A DNA stretch of 64,000 nt from Plantago major. Taxonomy: Eukaryota; Streptophyta; Magnoliopsida; Lamiales; Plantaginaceae. The notes under the pieces were generated by a model. It was not told the origin of the DNA. It ran no database searches and saw nothing but the letters and a program-made list of their open reading frames with translations. Shown in pieces: positions 1 through 10,100 of this stretch. Made by a program: the position numbers and the translations under genes. Numbering within the stretch: the first letter of the stretch is position 1; each line of letters begins with the position of its first letter. The DNA lies in assembly GCA_026545765.1 (NCBI GenBank), contig CM048842.1, positions 47,253,431 to 47,317,430 of the forward strand, read 5' to 3'.

Positions 1-3000
1 TCATAAACGCTGCCAACAGTAGTAAAAGATACCAAACCCTATATGCAGAAACCGCAGGAATTATGGACCAATCAGTTCCTAATGCTGATGAGAGCTCTGA
101 CGATGAAGATGATGAACTAGTCATCTCTCAAGTCCTAGAAAAATCAAAAAGGGTTAAGGTTACTGAAATAGTAACTAGTGTTGAGGTATCTGAAGAAGAA
201 CCCACACCACAGGTTGCTGAACAAGCACCTATAGCAAAGGTTGTTGGTGCAAACACGCCATCAGAGAAAGTCTCGTATGAACAACTTCAAGAAGCCCTGA
301 TGAGTGGTGATTTAGTGTTGGCAGATGCTGATGACAACGTCACACTTAAAAATCTGGAAGAGCCTTCAACTGTTCATTCTTCTGCTTCCAGACAACCACA
401 ACAACCACAACCACAACAGCCACAAGTGGTTGATGAAATGGTAAATGAACTCCATTTCTACTTACCAGCAATGCAATATGCTGAAGAAAATCCTGCAAGA
501 GAGCAGGTTCTCTAACTCATTGAGAGGGATCAAACTGAGACATCTACTCAGAATGATCAATCAGGGGAGGCAACTAAGTTGCATACTCAGGAAAGGTCTA
601 AAGTACCAGAAACTTCAAACAAAGAAGCTGAATTGGAACAACAAGACCAATACATTGAAGGGTCACAAGTTCCAGAGACCAATCAGCCTGACACTGCTCA
701 GGTAGCTGAATGGTTTAACTCTCTACTTGTGATAATTTGTGTTTATTAATCTTGTGAGTTAATAAAATTTCTTTGTTACAAGCTGAATTAGAAACACAAA
801 AACAAGAGGAAGCTGAAAAGCTTGCCTCAGAGACTGAGAAGGAGGCTTCATCAACCTCGCCTCTTAAGGAATCTGAGCCTGTACTATAGGTGATAAAGTG
901 TTCCTTAAGATATCCCTTTTCAGTTATATGTTAAGTTACTTAATTAATTAAGTGAATGTTTCTAATAGGCTCCAACTGAGAAAGAAGAAGAAAAGGCACT
1001 TTTGCCAGAAAAGGATCCAGAAACCATCAAGGTTTCTGAAGAAAATGTCATTGAGCCTTCTAGTATGAAGGTATATGAAAATCAGTGATAAACATTCTTC
1101 ATCATGGGTCACTGTAACTTCTTCTCTAACTACACAATACTTTCTACTTACAGGCTCACTCAGAAGTAGAAGTGCAAGGGGAAAGAGTTGCGACATCCCC
1201 TGCACCTATGGAAATTGATGAAGCCCCCAAGGCGACATCACCAGAAAGAACACCAGAAATTGAGAAAGTTTCTGCGAAAAATGATTCTGAGCTTCCTGTT
1301 GAGGAAGTAAGTGGAAAACTCAGAAATCATTAAAGCTTAATTGCATAAACTCTTTCATGACAATTTCCTAAGTATTGTGATAATTTTAATTCTCAGGTTC
1401 AAGCAGAAAGAAAGGTTGATGAGGACCAGACAACCAACTCTCCACCTCACAACAAGATATCTGAGACACCCCTTGTCTCAGTAGTACAAGTTTCTGAGCC
1501 TGATTTACTCTTTCAGGCTCAAACAAGTGCCATGAAGGTTCCTGATGATGAGAAAAAGGACCTACTTCCCTTCTTCAAGGCTCAAACCCTGCTAAAGCAC
1601 ATTCAATGCTTCAAGAAATGGCAGAGGTTAAGGTGCTCTGATCTCTCTGAAATATTGAGAATCACAGATCAACCAACAAGACGAGCACGAGCTCTTGATT
1701 TGGAGACATACATCCATGCAATGTTCCCCACAGAACAATATCCAGTTGCGACTTTATTGCATAAGGATTTCTCCAAAGAAGTGGCACACAAGTTGATTCA
1801 AGCCTTCAATCAGGCTGATGGTCAGACAAGATTACAGATGGAATTCAAGCCAGTCCTGCCCCAGACTCTGCAATTTATTCCTTCTGAACAAGAAGAGGTT
1901 AATGGGCAGAAGATCACTATTCCTGAAGTGATTAATCTTGTATCTGAAGATGATGAGGAAGAAATAAACGAGAATGACTTAGATGAACCTCCCTCTGACC
2001 GTCACAAAAAGGATGATAATGATAAGAAGGATGATGATGATGCCCCTGCACCAAGGACCGGAGGAATTTTACCAGGAAATAATGCCTCAGCTGCTGAAAA
2101 GCACACTGAGAGGACATTACATAAATCACCGCCTCCATCTCCTCAAAAATCTACTCATCCATCTTCTCAACAACAAGAGGACACTACTGTACAAGTAGTT
2201 GAGCATTCTGAGGAAACCACTCAGAAAATACTGAATACACAAACCAGAACTGCTCAACTCAAACAACTGTTGGAAGAAGAACAACAGCTCCATCTTCAAC
2301 TTGAAGAAACGCTAGCTATATCCAGAAATAAGCTCAATCAGCTACAAGATCAATATTTACAAGAAATGATAGCTTACTCTGAGGTTAAAGAGCTACAGGA
2401 TGCTGTGAACGCTATAACTAAGGAACTCGATACTGAAGAAGTATCTGAAGCAAAGCATGATGCTAAGGCTGCATCATCTTCAAAAGAAGTACCATCCTCC
2501 TCACAGAAAGGAAAGAAACCTATCTCTGAGATGGTTGCTGGACTAGACAGAATTGATGAAAATGTCCAAGAGGATGAAGATCACTGGGCTGATTACTCAG
2601 ATGATGAAGAAGACAAGACTTTGGCAGAACACCGCAATGAACACTTAGCGGTTTCTCATCTGAAAAGGAAGCTGATTGCTCCTGAAATTTTCAACAAACT
2701 GCCAAATGTCCACTCCCATGAATACATGAATAGATACCAAGTTTTGGCGAATCTTAAAAAAGAGTTGTCTTTTCAAAACAAAGAAGTAATTGCCTCCGTC
2801 CCCTCAAAAATGAAGAAATTCACTGAGCTCATCTCTCAGAGAACAACCAGTATAGTCATTGCTCAGAAGGATCTGGGAATGATAAGGGACGATGATGCGT
2901 CTTTAGCTGAAAAAAGCTTTTCAAGAGGCAAGTTACACTGCTGGAAAAGCAGATGCCATACTAGGCCCATTGGCAGAGCTCACTGATAAGGAAAATGGAC

Positions 3001-4345
3001 TTATCAAGCAAAATCAGGAGCTCAAAGCTGAACTTCAGAAGTTGGTCACTGCCTATAACTACTTACAAGGACATTTTGAGTCTCTTTCAGAATCCTTTAT
3101 AAGACTTAGTCAGCCAACAATGACTAAGGGGGAAGGATTGTACAAATCTGGACCTCAAAGTCAGGGGGAATGGGAAGAAGGAGAAGGAAATAAGAAGAAA
3201 TGAGGTAGTCTTTGCTCAGAGAGGAAGAAGAAACAAGAAAACTTCCCAGCCACCACTCAAAATAAATGAGCCCTCCCCAAGTCAAGCTGCTTTGCAAATA
3301 GTAGCTACTTCCCAGAAACCTACTGAAGGAACTTCAATGGTAACAAGGGCCATGGCACAGAAACCTCCAAGGAGTACCAAGGCTCCAAGGAGAAGACAAG
3401 TAAGGGGGATTGATGAATCTTCTTCTTCTGAAGAAGAAGGTCAAATCAAATCCCTGGGCAATGAAGAAGGCTGCAAAATTCCCACAAGAATTAATCTTGA
3501 TGATGATGAAGAGACTGATGAAGATGAAGCTCCTCTTCACAGAAAAAAGAAAAATTGAAAGCCTAACAAAGCCCATAGCTGCAAAGCCCTTAGCACCTAA
3601 AACACCCTCTGGAAATACCAAGTCTATCCAGGGTGGTTCTTCAAGCAATACCACTAAAGAGAATTCAAGACAAAGAAGGAACAGACTAAGAGCTGAACAA
3701 AGACAAAGTCAACTTCCACTTAGGCCAGAAGAAGACAAAATTGAGTATGTGAAGAATGACAACAATTCCTCTGTCTACAGATGCATTAATCAGAAGAATG
3801 GCTATTGGATTCTGGAACTTAAGAATCTACTGGTAAACTCAAGATTTCCAAAACCAATCCATAAACAGCTCATGGCATGGAGAAAAGACAAGCCAATCTT
3901 GATCAACACCAATCACATAAAAGCTTGGTTGGATTTTGAAGTTATCAAGAGGATAGAAGCCAAGAAGAAGGACCTCTCTGATGAATGTCCTTATGGAAAG
4001 CCAGATGATGTGCACAGAATTCTCAACATCATAGGAACAGGCACAAGAGCAAGACTTGCTGTGAAATCCTATGAGTCCTTCTATTTAACTGAAGATCAAT
4101 ACAAGGGTGACATCAGATATCTGAAGATCATCTATGAATACTTCAAGCTATCATATATCAGAATAGAGCATGCCTGGAAATGGGGAAAGTATTTGTGGGT
4201 CAAGCACTTTGTCAAGAAAAATCCTACCAAAACCTACAAGGAAGTCTGTGGTTTTGCCAGAGACACAGAGATGATTGTCAGAACACTTCTCTATGATTAT
4301 TCCGATGACATCAAAAGGTTTGGTGATAGGAAATTTGCAGATTGA
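1..4345 (+). pseudogene. ORF3 (extra gene after pol) of element A, start off-window
   Basis: This is the middle and 3' part of a large gene lying between pol and the 3' LTR. Visible in order: an acidic serine-rich stretch; a Gln/Pro-rich tract near 400-430; short Glu/Lys-rich coding modules separated by AT-rich intervals bounded by GT and AG; a more ordered block (about 1540-1860) with a WQRLR motif; an Asp-rich run near 2000-2050; a long coiled-coil-like region (about 2230-3100); a basic segment; and a conserved C-terminal block (about 3730-4345) rich in Trp, Tyr and Lys. I do not recognise a catalytic domain. Sireviruses are known for 'envelope-like' genes in this position, but I see no clear signal peptide or fusion peptide, so ORF3 is the safer name. 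It is broken in a few places. The same gene is on the - strand in B (28977-23767), and its first part is in G. Confidence 0.7.
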
Positions 4346-4695
4346 TCCATAGAACTGCTATTGAAGACTTGAAGACTAGTCTATTCGGATGTTTACTTGG
4401 AGCTTGGTTACTCCTGTTGTCCTAATTCACTATGTATTTTTGTTGTATCTTGCTGACTGAGCTGAATTGTATTATGTACTAAAGTTATCTGTAAACTTTC
4501 TCTGTAGTATATCTGATGAACTTACTCTCAAATATCTTTATCTATAAAATATAACTTGTCAGCAATGATCACACCTTGTGATTTGGTTGATGTTTACTTT
4601 CTGCACTTAATTATATGAATTAAACAAATGATTAAGTGGTGGATTGTTTCCTCATCCAGATTTGTAATAGGCCAGATAGTCATCGTTGACTGATC
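4346..4695 (+). other. 3' untranslated stretch between ORF3 and the polypurine tract
   Basis: This is an AT-rich, gene-free stretch that is present, inverted, in element B (about 23393-23766). It is therefore a standard part of this retroelement family and not host DNA. Confidence 0.7.
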
Positions 4696-4708
4696 AAAAA
4701 GGGGGAAA
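4696..4708 (+). promoter_or_regulatory. Polypurine tract of element A
   Basis: A run of five A, five G and three A lies two bases before the TGTTAG start of the LTR. This is the plus-strand primer site used in reverse transcription. The same tract, inverted, lies at 23380-23392 in B. Confidence 0.85.
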
Positions 4709-4710
4709 TT

Positions 4711-5288
4711 TGTTAGGAATATCTGTTTAGATTTTGATCAGCAACTTAATGACTTATCTTAGCTCAGAAAGGTGATTAGTACTCTTGGTTCACTTGAACA
4801 CTGTAAAAGAGGAAACTCACTAAGTATGATAGTCTAGTAAATCTTGTATAGGATGTTAGGTCTCAAAATGTAATTTTTATTTTATGAAGAAGACCAAGAT
4901 GAAGACATCCAGCAAAACAAGTTCAACGGATTTGAAGATTGCACAAGATTGCTGAAGACAATGGTTTTTCAGATACCTATGTCCATATCTTGAACACACA
5001 AATGGTTTTAAATAAACTGTGTTACAAGAGATATCTGAAAACTGAAAGGGTTCTGAAAACAAGGAAAGTGCCCTCAGATATCTGCATCCAGATACCTTGG
5101 ACTTAAACTATGTTTCTGAAAAAGAAATATATATTGCAACAAAGTTGTTTCAATAAAGTAGTATCTGAAGTTGTGGAAAAGGACGTGCGTGCAAAGCTTC
5201 AGAGAAATCTGATAATAAAGGTCTCTGATACAATGCATAGTTCCGTTGGCACTACAGGACAAAGTATAGTACAATGCATTAAATGCGC
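4711..5288 (+). repeat. Truncated 3' LTR of element A
   Basis: It starts TGTTAGGAAT directly after the polypurine tract and matches the outer third of the LTRs of F (12740-14374) and B (21666-23377). It is rich in the word AGATATCT. The match stops near 5288, where RNase H sequence of fragment G begins, so about two thirds of the LTR is absent here. Confidence 0.85.
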
Positions 5289-5717
5289 GGATTGAGTTTG
5301 GCTGGTTAGTCAGATGCTGATTATGTTGGATCAATGTTTGATAGGAAAAGTACCCCAGGAACTTGTCAGTTTCTAGGAGCTAGACTTATCTCATGGTTTA
5401 GCAAGAAGCAAAACTCAATTGCAACTTCTACCACAGAGGCTGAATATATTGCTGCTGGTTGTTGTGCAACACAAATTTTGTGGATTCAACAACAACTCAA
5501 AGACTATGGACTCAATGAAGAGAAAACTCCCATTTTCTGTGACAACACAAGTGCTATTGCCATAACTCAGAATCCTAAGTTTCATGCTAGAACAAAGCAC
5601 ATTGATGTTAGACACCACTTCATCAGAGACCATATTGAAAAAGGCAATATAAGATTGGCACTCAAGACCAACATGCAGATATCTTCACTAAGCCACTACA
5701 AGAAAGTAGATTCTTAG
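5289..5717 (+). pseudogene. Copia RNase H (C-terminal half), fragment G
   Basis: The translation reads as the Ty1/Copia RNase H domain: the [20 protein letters not shown] region, then [13 protein letters not shown], then [15 protein letters not shown]. In the intact family this domain removes the RNA strand of the RNA/DNA hybrid. The N-terminal quarter of the domain is not part of this fragment. The equivalent piece of B is at about 30300-29800 on -. The copy is a decayed remnant. Confidence 0.85.
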
Positions 5718-5784
5718 CCTTAAGACATAGTCTTGGACCAATGGAGCTACAAAAGAACTGAAAGAGTTCAGATATCTGAAGAAG

Positions 5785-5995
5785 AAAGAAAAGAGAAGAG
5801 AAATCTGGAACGGGCATCCAGAAAAGAGAAAACTGGAACAGATATCCAGAAAGGAGAAATCTGGAACAGGTATCCAGTAAAGAGAAATCTGGGACAGGGA
5901 TCCAGAAAGGAGAAATCTGGAACAGGTATCCAGAAAAGAGAAATCTGGAACGGGTATCCAGAAAAGGAGAATCTGGAATAAGTACCCAGAAACCA
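5785..5995 (+). repeat. Minisatellite in pol-ORF3 spacer (about seven units)
   Basis: About seven imperfect units of roughly 29 bp, each with AAATCTGGAAC followed by a GTATCCAGAAA-type core. Element B has only about four units at the same position (about 29675-29800, inverted), so copy number differs between copies. Confidence 0.8.
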
Positions 5996-6483
5996 AAGGT
6001 TAAAGGGTAAAATGGCTCTTTAAAGATTTCTGAAACAGGTATTCAGATATCTAGATCACTCACTGAGGGGGAACACAAAAGAGAATAGTACAACTATCTG
6101 CAGTAAACTACTCTCTTGAAATTTGTGTTATTTCTATCTTTGTGTAAAACTTGGACGAATACTAAGTATAAGATAGACTCAGATGCAAACAGTGATCTTA
6201 GTCACACAGAGAAATGTGATTCAGATAGCTACTAGCCAAAGTTCATTAAATGGGCACAATTACATTTGTTGATTGTGATCATTGCTGAAGAAGCAATGGT
6301 GACCTTTGACGAATTAAGCGATTTATCTAGAGATTAATTCTCAGAAAATAGTGGACTGTTGAAATTCCAACAAGGCCCACTATACATTTAATGCCGAACA
6401 AGCTTTTACTCACGCCTGCCTGCAATTCACAGATACTTACACACAAAATCAATTTGTGTGTATATGTCTGTTGAAATTTAGCT

Positions 6484-6500
6484 TGCTACATATATGGGAT
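6484..6500 (+). promoter_or_regulatory. TATA-like box upstream of ORF3 (fragment G)
   Basis: The sequence CTACATATATGGG lies about 200 bp before the ORF3 ATG and is followed by a CT-rich stretch that looks like a leader. In B the matching place reads CTATATATATAG (29168-29179 on the - strand). This suggests, but does not prove, that ORF3 has its own promoter inside the retroelement. Confidence 0.4.
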
Positions 6501-6687
6501 TTTGGCAAAAGAAATCACTTTCTCCTAATTTAAAATACAGACTTACACAAGAATAGCAAAATCACTCTCTTGATTCTCTGCAAATCTCTTCAACCTTTGC
6601 AAATCTCAATTAGTTTTTCTGCAAAGAATTACTATTCCCTAAACCAAATGTCTTTCAGCCACCGAAATTCTTACACTATATAAAGAG

Positions 6688-7285
6688 ATGGCTCCTAAAT
6701 GTTCATCCACACAGAAATCCCAATCTTCTACTGGTACTGCTGAAAAGCAAGCACCAGAGTTGGTTATTGTGAACAACCGATTGGTAGGAGACTTTAATAC
6801 CGATCATTGGACTTCAAATCACCGAATGATTTGGGGTGGTGCCATGATTGAGGAATACCTCACGGCTGTAGTTGAAAACCAAGCCGATAGAAAACTGATT
6901 CTTGACATGTTTGAAAAGGCACAAATCAAGGGTTTTCTATCTGCTCTTCCAAGTGGAATTTCTTCACTAGATGTGTTAGAATTCTACAATAATTCCAGGA
7001 TTATATCCTATGTTTCTGAAGGCACTGCAATAGTGTCTATAAAAACCTCAGTCCAAGGAAAGGAAATCCTTCTGGACTTAACAACTTTTTGCAAGTTATT
7101 TGATCTTCAAAATCTTGGAAAGGATTTTGAGATAAACACCAAGGATGACAATCTCCTTGAAGGTGTAAATCAGCTGTATAGTGACGTGTGTGATCTTGAA
7201 AAATCAGAGACACCCACTGAGTTCAAGCTTGCTGACATCAAAACTAGACATCTGCTGGTTCACTGGAATGTGTTGGCATGCATTC
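6688..7285 (+). pseudogene. ORF3 N-terminal domain, fragment G
   Basis: This is the first 199 codons or so of ORF3, from MAPKCSSTQKS to the abrupt join with F. After a short low-complexity head there is a globular domain containing FLSALPSGISSLDVLEFYNN and later DLTTFCKLFDLQ. This pattern resembles, from memory, the 'putative plant transposon protein' domain common in extra ORFs of asterid Copia elements; the assignment is by resemblance only. The function is unknown. The rest of the gene is not contiguous with this piece. Confidence 0.7.
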
Positions 7286-8430
7286 TTGCATTGGATTTGT
7301 TTGAAATCTAGCACACACTCCAACTGCATGTTGAATATCAGGTCTACTTGCAGTAAGGTAAAGTAGTGAACCTATCAATTTCCTATACTTATGTTCTTCA
7401 ACACTTTTGTCTGATTCAGTATAGGTCATTTTGGTTCCTATGCTCATAGGTATCTTAGCATTCTTTTCACAGGGCTTAAGATTGAACTTTGTGAGCATAT
7501 CTTTTGCATACTTTATCTGACTAATGAATATTCCATCATTGAGTTGCTTGACTTGCAATCCTAGGAAATAATTCAACTTTCCCATCATGCTTATCTCAAA
7601 TTTACTTTTCATGAGATTTGCAAAGTCATCACAAAGTTGCTTATCCTTAGATCCAAATATAATGTCATCAACATATACTTGAACTAAGAGTAGTTTCCCA
7701 TCATGATTTAAAGTAAATAAAGTTTTATCAACTTCACCTTTCTTGAAACCACTTTCCAGAAGGTATTTGGCCAAAGTGTCATACCATGCTCTTGGAGCCT
7801 GTTTCAGTCCATATAGAGCTTTCTGTAGCTTATAGACCATTCTACTTTCTGAGGAAACTTCAAAGCCAGGTGGTTGCTCAACATAGACTTCCTCAGCAAG
7901 TTCACCATTCTAGAATGCACTCTTGACATCCATCTAATAAACTTTAAAATCTTTATGAGCTGCAAAGGCCAGAAAGAGTCTTATTGCATCCAATCTGGCA
8001 ACTGGTGCATATGACTCATCAAAATCTAGACCTTCAGTCTGGGTGAATCCCTTGGCAACCAATCTTGCTTTGTTTCTGGTTATTTCACCAGACTCATTCA
8101 TTTTGTTTCTGAAAACCCACTTTGTTCCAATCACAGATATTCCTTCTACAAATGGAACTAGTTTCCAGACTTTGTTTCTCTCAAATTGATCTAACTCTTC
8201 TTGCATTGCAGAGATCCAGTCTTGGTCTCTTAATGCTTCTTCTATTGTTTTAGGTTCAATATTTGAGATGAAACATCCAAAGAGAGAATGAGCATTTTCA
8301 GCTATTGCTCTCCTAGTCCTAACACCTTGATTAATTGCTCCAATTACATCTTTTGCAGGATGATCTTTGATCCATCTCATCATAGGTTTTGTGCTAGTAG
8401 GATCAATATCCAAGTGATTTGAATGTGAAT
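7286..8430 (-). pseudogene. Reverse transcriptase region of element F
   Basis: Copia-type reverse transcriptase. The hallmark block W-V-F-R-N-K, then [20 protein letters not shown], lies near 8000-8130. [10 protein letters not shown] is near 7790-7820, and the catalytic YVDD is at about 7665-7680 on the - strand. In the family this enzyme copies the RNA genome inside cytoplasmic particles. It matches B at nearly every position. It is decayed and ends at the head-to-head join. Confidence 0.9.
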
Positions 8431-9640
8431 CACTAAGATTATGATTTGATACTTTTTCAGTATCTGAGACATTTTGCACCTTAGAAGGGCGGTTAATGTC
8501 TGACACTTGCTCAATGTGTGAGCTTTCTAGAACATGTCTTTTAGAGAGATCATTTCCAGAGATAGCTTTCTGATGAACATCTTCAGTTTCCATTTCTGGA
8601 AATTTCATAGGAAATTCTTCATCATGTCTGAGAGTCATCTGGTTGTTACTAGGCATTTCAGGCTTTTCTTCGTCAGAGTCATCCTCACTCTCCACAACAA
8701 CGTTTTTCCTTTTTGAGGGTTCTTCTTTAGAATCCTTTACCATTAGTTCCTTGAACCTTTCTGAGAGTTCATCAGTAAGAGGTGTTTTCTTACTTCCTTC
8801 ATAGAATACAATATGAACTGATTCTTCAATTTTCTTTGTTCTTTTGCTGTAAACTCTGTATGCTTTGATATTCATAGAATAACCAAGAAATACACCTTCA
8901 TCTGCCTTTGGTTGAAATATTCTCAGATACTCTTTTCCATTGTTAAGAATAAAACATCTACAACCAAACACTTTCAGATGTTTAATATTAGGGGGTCTAC
9001 CAACCAAGATTTCATAAGGTGTCTTGTCATGGTGTTTGTTTATCAAACATCTGTTCTGAGTGTAGCAGGCTGTGTTTACAGCTTCAACCCAATAAACTTC
9101 ACTTATTTCAGTGTCAGCTAGCATTGTCCTTGTTGCTTCTTTAAGGGTTCTATTTTTCCTTTCTGCAACACCATTTTGTTGTGGTGGTCTTACAGAGGAA
9201 AGTTGGTGTTGTATACCTTTGCTGTTACAAAACTCCTTTATGTACTGGTTGACAAACTCAGTACCATGGTCTACGATTCGACAGATACCTTGTCATTTTT
9301 CATGACTTCAAGCTTTTTCAGCAAGTTTGGTATCTCCACCCTAGCATCAGATTTGTGCTTCAGGAAGACAACCCAAGTGAATCTGGAGAAGTCATCTACA
9401 ACAACCAGACCATACTTCTTTCCTGCATAACTAGTTACAGATGATTCAAAAAGATCCATATGTAAAAGTTGCAGTGGTCTAACACTAGAGTGTCTGGTTT
9501 CGGACTTGAAAGAGATCTTGGATTGTTTCCCCATCTGACAAGCAGAACAGATACCATCCTTTCTGAAAGATGTTTTGGGAAGGCCAACCACTAATTCTTT
9601 CTTAGCAAGTTTGTTCAGAGTTTCGAAATTCAAGTGACTC
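8431..9640 (-). pseudogene. Integrase region of element F
   Basis: Integrase of the Copia class. From right to left: the zinc-binding HKRMSHLNF...C..C region, the core with HMDLFE (first catalytic Asp), and the C-terminal extension with the plant Copia signature [15 protein letters not shown]. The family enzyme inserts the cDNA into the chromosome. Part of the core is poorly preserved here; B has it better. An acidic, Ser-rich linker lies between integrase and reverse transcriptase, as is usual in Sireviruses. Confidence 0.85.
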
Positions 9641-9651
9641 ATTCTTTTGTG

Positions 9652-10080
9652 CTATAACCATTGCTCTTCTGTGTGACCTGATTGACTCACCATGAGACAT
9701 TCTTCAGTTGTGGTAGAGGCCCAATCGGCAACATAAAGACTACCTTTCCGCCGAGCAACCAAGACTGTCTGCTTTGACTCATTGTCTATAAGTTTGCAAA
9801 ACTTTGCTTTGAATTTTACAGTGAAACCTTTGTCTGCAAACTGGCTCATGCTAAATAGATTATATTTCAAATCTTTAACATGTAATACGTCAGTGATTGT
9901 TAATGATCCCAATTTGACGTTGCCAAATCCCAGAGAGGGATTTATATCTCCTCCAGCAAATCTGATGTCTGGTCCTGTGTTGCAAGCTTTGTAGTTACCA
10001 GATTTGCTTTGTCTCCTGTCATGTGCTTTCCGCATCCACTATCAAATAACCATTGTGCCTTAGTCCAAGAGGCGTTCTGC
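9652..10080 (-). pseudogene. Protease and pre-integrase region of element F
   Basis: The aspartic protease start (W-L-F-D-S-G-type site followed by HMTGD-like residues, near 10030-10065) leads into the conserved ITDVLHVKDLKYNLFSMSQ block and ends in the segment before integrase. The protease cleaves the Gag-Pol polyprotein in the family. It is decayed. Confidence 0.8.
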
Positions 10081-10100
10081 ACACAACAGGAAACATGAGA

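Larger units (their letters stand above)
1..5288 (+). mobile_element. Element A: 3' part of Sirevirus-like Copia retroelement
   Basis: This is the downstream end of a Ty1/Copia element of the Sirevirus type, in + orientation and cut by the left window edge. In order it holds the remainder of an extra gene after pol (ORF3, to 4345), a 3' untranslated stretch, a polypurine tract, and the first 578 bp of the 3' LTR. The family was assigned by matching ORF3, polypurine tract and LTR to element B (21666-36510), which also has pol. The LTR stops abruptly where fragment G begins. It is a fossil with several breaks. Family assignment is firm; the left extent cannot be seen. Confidence 0.9.
5718..6687 (+). 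other. Spacer between pol and ORF3 (fragment G)
   Basis: There is no convincing protein. The stretch holds a minisatellite (5785-5995), then an AT-rich region with a TATA-like word near 6486-6496 and a CT-rich leader-like segment before the ORF3 ATG at 6688. The same arrangement, inverted, is seen in B at about 28978-29798, so the spacer is a family trait. Confidence 0.6.
5289..7285 (+). mobile_element. Fragment G: pol end to ORF3 start of a Sirevirus-like Copia element
   Basis: This internal fragment of the same family as A, B and F runs on + from the middle of the RNase H domain, through the pol-ORF3 spacer, into the first 200 codons of ORF3. Both ends are abrupt joins to other copies: on the left to A's LTR, and on the right, head to head, to the - strand pol of F. 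No LTR belongs to it. It is a rearranged piece and not an independent insertion. Confidence 0.85.
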
